Shown piece by piece: positions 1 to 7,748 of a stretch of 29,472 nucleotides of DNA; the stretch's first letter is position 1; the number at the start of each line of letters is the position of its first letter. Both the position numbers and the translations under genes were made by a program. This DNA comes from an uncultured Collinsella sp. (lineage in GTDB: Bacteria; Actinomycetota; Coriobacteriia; Coriobacteriales; Coriobacteriaceae), in the NCBI GenBank assembly GCA_900541875.1, contig UQLF01000021.1, positions 1-29,472 of the forward strand, in the 5' to 3' direction. The notes beneath the pieces are model-generated. The model did no database searches. It had not been told where the DNA came from and worked only from the letters and a program-made list of their open reading frames with translations.

Positions 1-114
1 ACACACATTCTGTCCGAGCGGTTAAAAGCGGGCACGGAATTTAAACGGCTGAAAAAGGGGCATCGACCTGCGCCGATACCCCTAAAGTAGACACACATTT
101 TGTCCTATAAGCCC
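1..114. mobile_element. Probable insertion-sequence end (left edge)
   Basis: Positions 90-114 are identical, as reverse complement, to 29396-29420 at the other edge of the window (25 of 25 bases). Outside these 25 bases, away from the window interior, the two edges have unrelated sequence. That is what the two ends of one insertion sequence with terminal inverted repeats would look like. A related 15-mer, acacacattctgtcc, occurs at 1-15 as a direct repeat of 91-105 with one difference, 90 bases inside the element. Paired subterminal repeats of this kind are known at the ends of some IS families such as IS21. No transposase coding is visible, so the family is not assigned. Confidence 0.55.
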
Positions 115-149
115 ATTTCTACCCCGTCCCCAAATGGCAGGCGGCATGG

Positions 150-1430
150 CTACTCGTCTTGAGGGTCCTCGTCGGAACTTGACTCGGGCGCCGGCTCAGG
201 CTCGGGCGCCGGCTCAGGTGCAGGTGCCGACTCGGGCGCCGGCTCGGGCTCAGGCGCAGGCGCAGGCGCAGGCTCAGGCACGGGCGCCGGCTCGGGCGCG
301 GGCTTGGGCTCAGGCGCGACATCCGGAGCACTGTAACCCGAGGGAGTGGACTTCTTCTCGAAGGGCAATACAAAGGTCAGGACGTCATCCTTGTCCTCGT
401 CGGCCCACTCGCTTGCATAACGCGCGACCCAATAGCCAACGGCACGGTGCTTGAGCATCTTGCCAAAGACTGTAAGAAACACGGTGACAAAAGCGACCAG
501 AACCAGGAACAGCACGAGTGTGATGCCACCGCCGGTAACAATCGCCTCAATACCCGTAGGACGATAGTAGTAGCTATACATACCGGCAGAGGCAACGGCG
601 CCAAAGACGACCGTCAAGATCCATGTGACAACGTTGGCGACCAGACCCGTCAAAAACTCGGGAAGGAACGAAGCGCAGAACAGCTTGGTCTTATTGTTCT
701 TAAAGGCTGCCCAAACCTTATCGAGCGAAAACGCGCTCTCGACGCGACCGGTCACCGCAAAGTGCATCACGGCAATGTCGGCGAACATCTTAAAGAAGAC
801 CCCCAGGACCGCCGTGGCAATCATAGCCAGGACAAGCAGGCCAAGCGAGCCAAACAGCGCAGCCTCGAGCGCATAAGAGCCGTAATAAGAATACGAGCCC
901 GCGGCGCCAATTACCACGCCCTCCACCAGCGAAAGCACTACACCGATAATGGGAATGGCAGCGATAAACTCGAGTACGACCGAAATAACGCTCGAAAAGA
1001 TTCCGAGACCAAACGACGTGGAACGCATCAACGGACGACCCATGCCGTCATCGATCTTAAGCGACAGGTCGCGACCCCACTCGATGCCAAAGCCCGAACC
1101 GCACACGCTCGCCACGTAGGCAGCCAAAAAGCCGATGGCAGCCGCAATACCGCCGATAACGGGGATGAACAGCACGAGTACCGACACGACACAGATAAGC
1201 GCCGGCAAAAAGGCAATCTGGCACACGCGCTGCAGCACGCCCGGAGTCTTGGTCATATCCTCAAACGCCTGAGCCGTGCAGCCCTTGGACGCGTTCGCGA
1301 CAGGTTGAGGAACAAACTGCTGAGGCTGACCCTGAGGGGCGGAAGCTGCAGCACCGGCATTGGGGGCACCACACACGCCGCAGAACTTGTCGTTATCGCC
1401 CATGGGGGCGCCACACTGCGAACAGAACAT
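150..1430 (-). CDS. Zinc-ribbon polytopic membrane protein with Pro/Ala/Glu-rich tail
   Basis: 426 residues from the ATG at 1430, chosen because GAAGGG lies nine bases upstream and the zinc ribbon then starts the protein. An in-frame ATG three codons earlier is possible. Cys3, Cys6, Cys17 and Cys20 form two CxxC knuckles of a short zinc ribbon (MFCSQCGAPM...), as in many bacterial 'zinc-ribbon domain-containing' membrane proteins. A Pro/Gln-rich linker follows, then several long hydrophobic segments separated by Gly/Ser/Tyr-rich loops. The last 50 or so residues are a PEPAPAPAPEPEP-type low-complexity tail ending in acidic residues. The function is not recognised. The tail could span the wall or act as a flexible cytoplasmic spacer. 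It is followed by a separately transcribed-looking gap of about 35 bases before the IS end. Confidence 0.8.
   Translation of the reverse strand: MFCSQCGAPMGDNDKFCGVCGAPNAGAAASAPQGQPQQFVPQPVANASKGCTAQAFEDMTKTPGVLQRVCQIAFLPALICVVSVLVLFIPVIGGIAAAIGFLAAYVASVCGSGFGIEWGRDLSLKIDDGMGRPLMRSTSFGLGIFSSVISVVLEFIAAIPIIGVVLSLVEGVVIGAAGSYSYYGSYALEAALFGSLGLLVLAMIATAVLGVFFKMFADIAVMHFAVTGRVESAFSLDKVWAAFKNNKTKLFCASFLPEFLTGLVANVVTWILTVVFGAVASAGMYSYYYRPTGIEAIVTGGGITLVLFLVLVAFVTVFLTVFGKMLKHRAVGYWVARYASEWADEDKDDVLTFVLPFEKKSTPSGYSAPDVAPEPKPAPEPAPVPEPAPAPAPEPEPAPESAPAPEPAPEPEPAPESSSDEDPQDE
178..312 (-). repeat. Degenerate hexamer repeats coding the Pro-Ala/Pro-Glu tail
   Basis: Short units of the type ggctcgggcgcc and ggcgcaggcgca recur in tandem and encode alternating PA, PE and PV dipeptides at the C terminus of the zinc-ribbon membrane protein. 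The array is imperfect but close enough to expand or contract by slippage or recombination without loss of frame. Confidence 0.7.
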
Positions 1431-1580
1431 CGAAATCATCCCTTCGTATCTAGAGCGAATCACCTGGATCGCAAACGATGTCTTTGGCATCATTATCACC
1501 CAATGTGAGGACAAATACTCTTAGATGACGTATTTGCAACGCGCGAGGCGCTTTTCGATTGTTTGATGAGTGTGTCCGCG

Positions 1581-2603
1581 CTAGTTCGTGCCGCGGAAAC
1601 CCTTGCCGACGATCTCGGAGCTGTCGACAATCGTGATAAAGGCACCCGGATCGACCTCGCGCGCATAGCGGCGCAGTTGCACGGCCTCGCGACGGCTCAG
1701 CACGCTCATGATCACCGTCACGCACTTGCCCGAGAAGGCACCGTAGCCGCGACTAATGGTCGCCGTACGGTTGAGATGCTTGACGATAAACTCCTCGACC
1801 TTAAGGGGCTCGGAACAAATGATCGTGCAAACCTTACGAAGATGAATGCTCTCGATGGCCTTGTCGACCACAAGCGTCTTGGCAAACAGGCCGAGCACGC
1901 AATACAGACCGATACGCGGACCATACAAAAAGGCCGCGATGGTCACGATGCCGATATCGACCAGCAACAGCGCGCGACCAATCTCGAGTGTGGTACGGCG
2001 TTTGAGGATCATAGCGAGGATGTCCGTGCCGCCCGTCGAGGCGCCGATATCAAAGACGATGGCGCTGCCGAGCGCCGGCAGAATCACGGCAAAGCACAGG
2101 TCGAGCCACATATCGCCCGTCATCGAGACACTGGTCGGGATAAAGAGCTCGAAAAGCGAAACATAGGCGGACAGCGCAAACGAGGCGAAGACACTCCACA
2201 GGATTGCCTTGCGCTCCAAAAAGATAAAGCCCAAAACGACGAGAACCGCGTTGATAATCCACATAAAGACGCCGACGGGCAGGGTCGGGAACAGCGTGGA
2301 CAGAATAACCGACACGCCCGAGGTGCCGCCAAAAGCAAAGTGATTAGGGGTTTTAAACGCAACGATGGCAAAAGCCGTAAGAATCAGGCCCAGATTGAGC
2401 TCGGCGAAAAAGCGCGGGAAGCCTGGCTCCTGGCTACGCTTTTGGCCGGCACGCTCGCCGCGCTCGATATCGGTGCGATCAACCACGCGCTCCATCGGCA
2501 CCACGGGAGGACGATGTACCTCCTCGGCAGCTCGCGATGCCGCCTCTGCCGCGGCAGCCTCAATCGCCCATGCCTGGCTTTCTGTTTCGTGCTCGTCAGC
2601 CAT
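1581..2603 (-). CDS. YitT family membrane protein (DUF161 plus DUF2179)
   Basis: 340 residues. The ATG at 2603 has GAGGGG eight bases upstream. The first 65 residues are hydrophilic and Ala/Glu/Arg-rich, longer than the usual family N terminus. Residues about 70-235 contain five hydrophobic segments with the family motifs FGGTSGVSVIL and IGASTGGTDILAMIL. The C-terminal 100 residues form the soluble DUF2179 (PII-like) domain, with SRGYGAFSGK matching its ligand-loop region. YitT proteins are widespread integral membrane proteins of unsettled function, and a transport or sensing role is only a guess. The gene is flanked by intergenic gaps on both sides and is probably monocistronic. Confidence 0.88.
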   Translation of the reverse strand: MADEHETESQAWAIEAAAAEAASRAAEEVHRPPVVPMERVVDRTDIERGERAGQKRSQEPGFPRFFAELNLGLILTAFAIVAFKTPNHFAFGGTSGVSVILSTLFPTLPVGVFMWIINAVLVVLGFIFLERKAILWSVFASFALSAYVSLFELFIPTSVSMTGDMWLDLCFAVILPALGSAIVFDIGASTGGTDILAMILKRRTTLEIGRALLLVDIGIVTIAAFLYGPRIGLYCVLGLFAKTLVVDKAIESIHLRKVCTIICSEPLKVEEFIVKHLNRTATISRGYGAFSGKCVTVIMSVLSRREAVQLRRYAREVDPGAFITIVDSSEIVGKGFRGTN

Positions 2604-2720
2604 TACGGCAACCCCTCGTTAACAATTTGGAAACAATGCGCCCATTAGGGTAACGCGGAACACGACGATTGCAACCCCTAGTTAGACGAGCGGTATGCCT
2701 ACATCGGGGACATACAAATA

Positions 2721-2756
2721 ACGGCCGGCCGCACATACATCCGTGCGGCCGGCCGT
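2721..2756 (-). terminator. Strong GC-rich hairpin, probable terminator after Asp23 gene
   Basis: A perfect 14-base-pair stem (2721-2734 with 2743-2756, acggccggccgcac) closes an eight-base loop. It lies between the Asp23-family gene and yitT, both on the minus strand. On that strand it is followed by TATTTGT, a modest U-rich tract. It could serve either strand. Confidence 0.6.
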
Positions 2757-2768
2757 TTGACGTTTTCG

Positions 2769-2810
2769 CAGATAAAACCTGCCAAAATAAACATCCCTTT
2801 TTGGTAGGTT
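2769..2810. repeat. Dispersed hairpin repeat, copy 1
   Basis: Aacctgccaaaa (2776-2787) pairs with ttttggtaggtt (2799-2810) with one G-U pair. Read on the minus strand, the unit, including flanking TTTATCTG and AAACG, matches the hairpin at 7632-7690 closely. The end overlaps the stop of the Asp23-family gene. See the repeat-family finding. Confidence 0.7.
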
Positions 2811-3330
2811 ACTCGTGCTGGTTGGTGCGGTGCTCGTACTCCTCGGGGGTGATAACATCCTCGATGCGCAGGTTGACGCCTGCCACCTCAAGGCCGGTCA
2901 TCGCGGCCAGACGCTCGGTCACGCGCGCCTTAACGTCGTCGAAAATCGCGGGCGCGTAGGCGCCGTACTCGATAATGACGGAAATGTTGACGACCACGCG
3001 GTTGTCATCGGTGACCTCGACCGTCACGCCCTTGGTCAGATTCTCGGCACCGAACTGCTCCTGCACAAAGTGCATGAGGTTGCCCTTCATGCCCAGGACG
3101 TGCGGCACCTCGCGGGTGGCCATGGCGACGATCTTCTCGATCACACCGTTGGAATAGGTCAGCGAATCCTCAGACTCGTCTGTTTCCTCATCGTCCTCGT
3201 CCGCATCGTCGGCGGGTTCGGCCTCGACGAGCGCCTCGTCCTCGAGCGTTACGTCCTCGGCCTCGGCAGCGACGGTCTCGTCCGCCTCGAGCTCGGTATC
3301 GGCCACATCGACCTTCGTGTTAAAAGCCAT
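2809..3330 (-). CDS. Asp23/Gls24 family envelope stress protein
   Basis: 173 residues. The ATG at 3330 follows a near-perfect AAGGAGG at ideal spacing. The first 55 residues are very acidic low complexity (ADDADEDDEETDESED). The Asp23/Gls24 domain runs from about residue 58 (SNGVIEKIVAMATREVPHV) to 160, with the typical VNISVIIEYG strand and the closing VAGVNLRIEDV. In Staphylococcus, Asp23 is tethered to the membrane by AmaP and helps in cell-envelope homeostasis. The two genes immediately upstream here are the matching amaP and DUF2273 partners, which supports the same role. The acidic N-terminal extension is longer than in the Staphylococcus protein. Confidence 0.9.
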   Translation of the reverse strand: MAFNTKVDVADTELEADETVAAEAEDVTLEDEALVEAEPADDADEDDEETDESEDSLTYSNGVIEKIVAMATREVPHVLGMKGNLMHFVQEQFGAENLTKGVTVEVTDDNRVVVNISVIIEYGAYAPAIFDDVKARVTERLAAMTGLEVAGVNLRIEDVITPEEYEHRTNQHE

Positions 3331-3374
3331 GGTTCCTCCTTATGCCCACCGCACACGCGGCGGTCGAATACATG

Positions 3375-3752
3375 CTAGCGACCGCTAAACAGACGGCCGA
3401 AGAAGTTAACGATCCCGTTCTCGCCGTCGCGGATCTGGCCAATCACGGCGCCGATCAGCACAAAGAAAGCGATGACGAGCGTATCCCACAGGCCGAGCGT
3501 GAGCACCAACACGGCGAGCACAAAACCAGCGACGGCTCCAAGCGTGGTGTTGGGATGACGCACAGCATAGCTCCAGATGGCAGCGCCCGTACCCTTGATG
3601 AGACCCATAGCCTCGTCAAAATCCGCGGCTGCCGCGTCTTGTAACTCGGTTGCCTCTGCTTTGGAATCAACAGGTTCGCTCGCCGGCGTGGCGCTCTGGT
3701 CAATCGTCAGGCGCGGCGTACGAGCGGTCTTATCTTGATTGGTATCACTCAC
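3375..3752 (-). CDS. DUF2273 small membrane protein of the Asp23 operon
   Basis: 125 residues from a GTG at 3752. GGAGG lies six bases upstream of this codon, and the GTG overlaps the amaP stop (GTGAGTGA), implying translational coupling. A longer upstream extension of this frame only shadows amaP. The N-terminal half is hydrophilic. Two adjacent hydrophobic helices (about residues 62-103, TLGAVAGFVLAVLVLTLGLW and VIAFFVLIGAVIG) match the two-helix DUF2273 family, which is regularly found between amaP and asp23 genes. The exact job is unknown. It presumably helps anchor the Asp23 complex at the membrane. Confidence 0.85.
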   Translation of the reverse strand: MSDTNQDKTARTPRLTIDQSATPASEPVDSKAEATELQDAAAADFDEAMGLIKGTGAAIWSYAVRHPNTTLGAVAGFVLAVLVLTLGLWDTLVIAFFVLIGAVIGQIRDGENGIVNFFGRLFSGR

Positions 3753-4290
3753 CGGAAACCTCCACGGTCTGGACGGTAGTCTTGGACGGCAAAAAACGGA
3801 CGCGCGTGGTCGTACCCGGCGTGCCGAGCATGGTGTCGCAAGCTTCCTCGATGCGCTGCTGCATCGCGGTAGCCAGAGATGCCACGTCCTTATCGTCAAG
3901 CGCGATAGCCTCGACCTTAAATCGGACGTGCGAATCGTCGGGGCCTTGGACGCGGGCCTCGACATGCTCGACCATCACGCGGTCGTCGCGCTCGGCAGCA
4001 GCCCTAGCACACGAAGAAAGCGCCGCAAGGGTGACCTCGATATTGCGCTCCCCCGCCGGATGCACACAGGACGGCTCGCGACGAGCAAACATCAGGCGGA
4101 AGAAGCTTACCAGCACGCCGATCGCCACAACTCCGCCGCATGCCGTCACGACAATGCGCGGCATGGGGTCGCGCATCAGCAGCATAAAGCGATACGTATA
4201 CGGCCCCCAAAACTGGCAGACAAGCGTACCCAGCGCCACGATGGCGGCGGCAAGATACACAATCGCTAGGGCTCGTTTGAGTACGCGCAC
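3745..4290 (-). CDS. amaP: Alkaline shock response membrane anchor protein AmaP
   Basis: 181 residues from a GTG at 4290, with AGGGAG six bases upstream. Two hydrophobic helices (about residues 7-28 and 45-65) are followed by a soluble domain of about 110 residues rich in alternating beta/alpha pattern (HVRFKVEAIALDD, LATAMQQRIEEACDTMLG). This is the AmaP layout: an N-terminal membrane anchor and a cytoplasmic domain of Asp23-like fold that recruits Asp23. It is the first gene of the three-gene amaP-DUF2273-Asp23 operon. A TATAAT-like box at 4340-4346 on the minus strand, just after the yebC terminator, may drive the operon, but no convincing -35 was found. Confidence 0.85.
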   Translation of the reverse strand: MRVLKRALAIVYLAAAIVALGTLVCQFWGPYTYRFMLLMRDPMPRIVVTACGGVVAIGVLVSFFRLMFARREPSCVHPAGERNIEVTLAALSSCARAAAERDDRVMVEHVEARVQGPDDSHVRFKVEAIALDDKDVASLATAMQQRIEEACDTMLGTPGTTTRVRFLPSKTTVQTVEVSGE

Positions 4291-4344
4291 GTGGCGCTCC
4301 CTTCAAATCTCGGCTCTCGAAATGCAAAACGGTTCGCATCATTA

Positions 4345-4387
4345 TAAAAGAGCCGGGTCCGGTGCTCTACGCACGCGGATCCGGCTC
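4345..4387 (-). terminator. Rho-independent terminator of yebC
   Basis: On the minus strand, gagccggatccg (4376-4387) pairs with cggacccggctc (4350-4361) with one G-U, and the stem is followed by TTTTATAAT. It sits about 70 bases after the yebC stop and before amaP. Confidence 0.75.
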
Positions 4388-4456
4388 ATCTATTCCACGA
4401 GGCTTGCATGCTCGCTTCATTATGCCCAGATATGCACGGCTTAACCCGTGCGGGCG

Positions 4457-5263
4457 CTACTCCTCCTCGAGGGCAGCGATGACCTCGTCGGTCATGTCCA
4501 TGGTGCTGTAAACATCCTGGACGTCGTCGAGCTCCTCAAGACGGTCGATGAGGCGCTGAACCTTCTTGGCGTCGGCGCCGGAGACCTCGGTCGGAGTGGT
4601 CGGGACCATGGTGGTCTCGGAGCCCTTGACCTGGACGCCCTGCTCCTCGAGCGCCTTGGAGACAGCCATGACCTCGTTGGCAGTAGTCCAGACGATCCAC
4701 TCCTCGCCGGCGTCCTCATAGTCCTCGCCACCGGCCTCGGCGATGGCCATCATAAACTCATCCTCGTCACCGGCAGCACCGTTGGCGATCATGGTCTCCT
4801 TCTTGGCGTTCTCGTCCAGGATCTCCTTGGCGACGACGATCTGGCCCTTGCGCTCAAACTGGAAGGCGACGGAGCCGGAGGTGCCCAGGTTGCCACCAGC
4901 GTGGGAGAAGGCAGAACGGACATCAGCGGCGGTACGGTTGCGGTTGTCGGTCAGGCAATCGACGTAGACGGCGACACCGGCGGGACCGTAGCCCTCGTAC
5001 ACGATGTTCTCGTAGACGGCGGCGTCAGCACCCGAACCAAAAGCCTTGTCGATAGCGGACTTGATCTTGTCCTTAGGCATGGACTGAGCCTTGGCCTTGG
5101 CAACGGCAGCGGCGAGGCTGGCGTTGTTCTCGGGCAGCGGGTCACCGCCGAGACGGGCAGCAACGGTGATGTTGCGGCTGAGCTTGGAGAAGAGGGCGGA
5201 ACGCTTGGCGTCCTGCGCGCCCTTACGATGCTTGGTTGTGGCCCACTTAGAGTGTCCGGACAT
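4457..5263 (-). CDS. yebC: YebC/PmpR family protein
   Basis: 268 residues, with the ATG at 5263 preceded by AGGAGA. It opens with the family signature MSGHSKWATTKHRKGAQDAK and contains YEGYGPAGVAVYVDCLTDNRNRT and FSHAGGNLGTSGSVAFQFE, all diagnostic of YebC/TACO1 proteins. It is about 20-25 residues longer than usual because of an acidic insert (GAAGDEDEFMMAIAEAGGEDYEDAG). Members were described as transcriptional regulators. More recent work links the family to relief of ribosome stalling at proline-rich stretches. The strongly proline-rich tail encoded at 150-330 makes that second role interesting, but there is no direct link in the sequence. Single gene with its own terminator. Confidence 0.95.
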   Translation of the reverse strand: MSGHSKWATTKHRKGAQDAKRSALFSKLSRNITVAARLGGDPLPENNASLAAAVAKAKAQSMPKDKIKSAIDKAFGSGADAAVYENIVYEGYGPAGVAVYVDCLTDNRNRTAADVRSAFSHAGGNLGTSGSVAFQFERKGQIVVAKEILDENAKKETMIANGAAGDEDEFMMAIAEAGGEDYEDAGEEWIVWTTANEVMAVSKALEEQGVQVKGSETTMVPTTPTEVSGADAKKVQRLIDRLEELDDVQDVYSTMDMTDEVIAALEEE

Positions 5264-5393
5264 ACGTGTCTCCTATCGGTTTCGACCTAAAGCCCAGCAC
5301 AGATGCTCGGGCAATATAAACAAACGTCGTTATGATATACCTACTGGCCTGCGAGATAAACCCCAAAATGAAGGCGTCGTGATGATGGCCCCT

Positions 5394-5426
5394 TTGGTGC
5401 AAAGAAACCTGACCTCAATGCACCAA
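5394..5426. repeat. Hairpin after the 727-residue membrane protein gene
   Basis: Ttggtgca (5394-5401) pairs perfectly with tgcaccaa (5419-5426) around a 17-base loop. It lies directly downstream of a stop on the minus strand, so it may act as a terminator, although no U tract follows. The loop on the minus strand contains GTCAGGTTTC, reminiscent of the GACAGGTTT loop of the hairpin at 7632-7670, so it may be a diverged member of that family. Confidence 0.45.
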
Positions 5427-5427
5427 G

Positions 5428-7611
5428 TTAGAACCAGAGGAAGTCGCTGCGGGTGACGGTGGCGCCGATGGCGAAGGGCATGCAGGCGATGACCGGATAC
5501 AGGTAGCGCATGTAAGTCGAGCCGTTGCACGGGCCAATCAGGCACACGGCGAGCACGCCCAACAGCGGCACCCAGATCGCCAGCGCACGCCATGAATGAC
5601 GACGCAGCAGGTAGACCACCACGGCGATCATGATCCACACATAGGTGGCCGAGCTCATGGTGAGCGAGATAAAGGGAACACGCTGCACCGCCACACGGTA
5701 TAGGTTGATCAGATGGTCACACCAGCGCACCACGTTGCTGTCAACCGGATGGAAGTCGAAGTACTTGAGGTTGTCGGGACGCGCCATGATCTCGGCACTA
5801 CGCGCCGTGCTGTAGACCCAGGCATCGCGCGCGCTCGGATAAAAATAACCATAGTAGTTATTGATAAGCGCCGAAATATAGCACTCGGGATCCTTCTTAA
5901 ACATCTGAGCCCATACCTCAAAATAGGCATCGATGTCCTCCTGCGAGGCGTACTCGTTAAAGCAATTCTTGACGGCGTCCGACTTGTCGGGGTTGTAGCG
6001 GCGGCCCAGGTTCTCGTACTTGAGTACGCGATCGATCACGGCGCGCTCCTCATCGGTTACCAAACCGTCGCAGGGCGCCTCCACGATGGTGCCGTCCTCC
6101 TTAACCGTAGGATTGACGCCCGAGTTGAGGCCGTCGTGCTTTTGGACGAAACGAGCCGTCTGTTGGAACGGAATCGAGAGGATTTCGCGCTTGGAACCAG
6201 GCGTGATATCGTGCGCCGGCATAAAGACCTTGGTGAAGTACATATTAGAGGCAAGGCAGAGCGCGAGCACCGCGAGAACGCCAACCCAGCGGAAGCGCGA
6301 GATGGCGCCCGAAGGCGCAGCACCAGTCTGTTTGGCTGCACGACGAGCCACATGCACGTCCCATACGCAAAACGCCGCCGCGATTACGCATGCCGCCAGG
6401 GGAAACACCAGGCCGCCGTTGCGCAGAAACGTGGAACCCATGGCGCCCAGAGCGAGCAGCAGCCAGTCGTGGCGCGCAAAGAGCACGGGCCTCTGTTCGC
6501 CCGCACGCTCGACATTGGCATCGCGACGGGGCAGGCCGCAGGCCACGAGCTTCACGGTCTGCACCAACAGCACTAAAAACGCGTCGGCAAAGAGCACGTC
6601 TTTGGTGAGCAACGCCGCATAGTTAGAGAACATCGGCATAAACGCAAAGAACAGCAGGATCGCACCGCGAACCGGCAGGCTCACGCCCAGTTTGCGCAGC
6701 GACGAAATGGAATAGGCCATGCAGGCGGCCGTGATGACAAATTGAGCGCAGGTATAGATGATGAGGCCCGCGTTAGCGCTGTTGAACAGTGAAAGCCCCA
6801 GCTGGACGCACGAACCGATGATAGCCGTGTGCACCACGGGGTGATGTCCGTTGAGCAACACATTGGGATTGAGCAGACGCAGGTAGTCACTCGTGCCGTT
6901 GGGGTAGTTGAACCACTGGCGAATCTGCGCACCCGTATCTCCCATAAAAAGACCGGGCAGCGAAGCGATGAGCGTGGGCGCCCAGGCGATCATAAGCACC
7001 AGGAAGGGCCCGGCAAAGGGATGGACCGAGAGCACGGCGTGAGTCACACGCCATACGCGGCCAAAGTGCGCTTCGGAAAACGGAATGCGCCGAGAGCTCA
7101 GCCAATCTAGACACTCAAAGGCAAGGTAGAAGGCAACGACCGCCAAGAGCATCCAGCCCGCGCCGCCAATCCAGGCGCAGATGATGCGGGCTTTGTCGCC
7201 AAGGACAATCTCGGCCGAGTCGGTGAGATCGTAGCTGCGGCCGAACACCATGCAGATGGCGAAGAACAGCGACGGCAGAATGATCGATGGACGCCAGGTG
7301 TCGCCACGGCCAAAGAACACGTAGCGAAACGGCAAGGTGAGCAGGCAGGCAAGTGCAAGCAACATGACCGCGTCGGTATGGCCGGCAAACGAGAGGAGCA
7401 CCTCGTAGCACACGTACAGCATGCCCGAGGCTTTGGGGTCAATCGCCAAGACTGCGTTGCTCGACACCGGGGCGGGATCGATGGAAAACGCCGTGGTCGC
7501 CAACAGCGCGAGCAAAAATGCGATGAGCGTCTGCTTGGCGGGGTAGCGCTTAAACCAGACGATGCGGGCAGCGTCGCGCGCAGCCGTTGTGGAGAGATCG
7601 GAATCCTTCAC
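5428..7611 (-). CDS. Large polytopic membrane protein, DUF6020-like (possible GT-C type glycosyltransferase)
   Basis: 727 residues from a GTG at 7611, with only a weak AAAGG upstream. The N-terminal 480 residues hold about a dozen hydrophobic segments. Between two of these lies PGLFMGDTGAQIRQWFN...LLNGHHPVVHT, an extracytoplasmic loop with acidic and His residues of the kind seen in GT-C fold lipid-sugar glycosyltransferases and in the DUF6020 family. A hydrophilic domain of about 170 residues (about 480-650) is followed by two or three last helices. The role may be envelope polysaccharide or glycoprotein assembly. This rests on overall layout and one loop, so the activity is an inference. 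Hairpin repeats separate it from lgt upstream. Confidence 0.7.
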   Translation of the reverse strand: MKDSDLSTTAARDAARIVWFKRYPAKQTLIAFLLALLATTAFSIDPAPVSSNAVLAIDPKASGMLYVCYEVLLSFAGHTDAVMLLALACLLTLPFRYVFFGRGDTWRPSIILPSLFFAICMVFGRSYDLTDSAEIVLGDKARIICAWIGGAGWMLLAVVAFYLAFECLDWLSSRRIPFSEAHFGRVWRVTHAVLSVHPFAGPFLVLMIAWAPTLIASLPGLFMGDTGAQIRQWFNYPNGTSDYLRLLNPNVLLNGHHPVVHTAIIGSCVQLGLSLFNSANAGLIIYTCAQFVITAACMAYSISSLRKLGVSLPVRGAILLFFAFMPMFSNYAALLTKDVLFADAFLVLLVQTVKLVACGLPRRDANVERAGEQRPVLFARHDWLLLALGAMGSTFLRNGGLVFPLAACVIAAAFCVWDVHVARRAAKQTGAAPSGAISRFRWVGVLAVLALCLASNMYFTKVFMPAHDITPGSKREILSIPFQQTARFVQKHDGLNSGVNPTVKEDGTIVEAPCDGLVTDEERAVIDRVLKYENLGRRYNPDKSDAVKNCFNEYASQEDIDAYFEVWAQMFKKDPECYISALINNYYGYFYPSARDAWVYSTARSAEIMARPDNLKYFDFHPVDSNVVRWCDHLINLYRVAVQRVPFISLTMSSATYVWIMIAVVVYLLRRHSWRALAIWVPLLGVLAVCLIGPCNGSTYMRYLYPVIACMPFAIGATVTRSDFLWF

Positions 7612-7631
7612 AGTCCAAAGAGCCTTTCTAG

Positions 7632-7670
7632 AAACCTGCCAAAAAGGGACAGGTTTATTTTGGCAGGTTT
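7632..7670. repeat. Dispersed hairpin repeat, copy 2
   Basis: Aaacctgccaaaa (7632-7644) pairs perfectly with ttttggcaggttt (7658-7670). The loop holds AGGGACAGG. The unit and about 17 following bases (TATCTGGGGAAACG) resemble the minus strand of 2769-2810. It lies in the leader of the 727-residue membrane protein gene. Confidence 0.75.
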
Positions 7671-7711
7671 TATCTGGGGAAACGTTTCGGTTCTGTCATC
7701 GTTGCCCAGCG

Positions 7712-7748
7712 AACCACCACAAAGGTGCCTGTCCCCTTTGTGGTGGTT
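7712..7748. repeat. Dispersed hairpin repeat, copy 3, over the lgt stop
   Basis: Aaccaccacaaagg (7712-7725) pairs perfectly with cctttgtggtggtt (7735-7748) over a nine-base loop containing cctgtcc, the complement of GGACAGG. The lgt stop codon (7747-7749) lies at the base of the stem. It may double as a terminator for lgt. Confidence 0.75.

Noticed and set aside
447..1508. 353-codon plus-strand open frame opposite the zinc-ribbon membrane protein gene
   Set aside because: It is a high-GC antisense shadow, rich in Arg/His/Gln, with no ribosome binding site or recognised domain. The minus-strand frame has the zinc ribbon and membrane segments.
1512..1536. caaatac...gtatttg inverted repeat between two genes, considered as terminator
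   Set aside because: Only seven base pairs, AT-rich and without a U tract on either strand.
3752..3965. N-terminal extension of the DUF2273 frame up to 3965
   Set aside because: The extension overlaps amaP, is Arg/Pro-rich and lacks a ribosome binding site. The GTG at 3752 has GGAGG and stop-start overlap.
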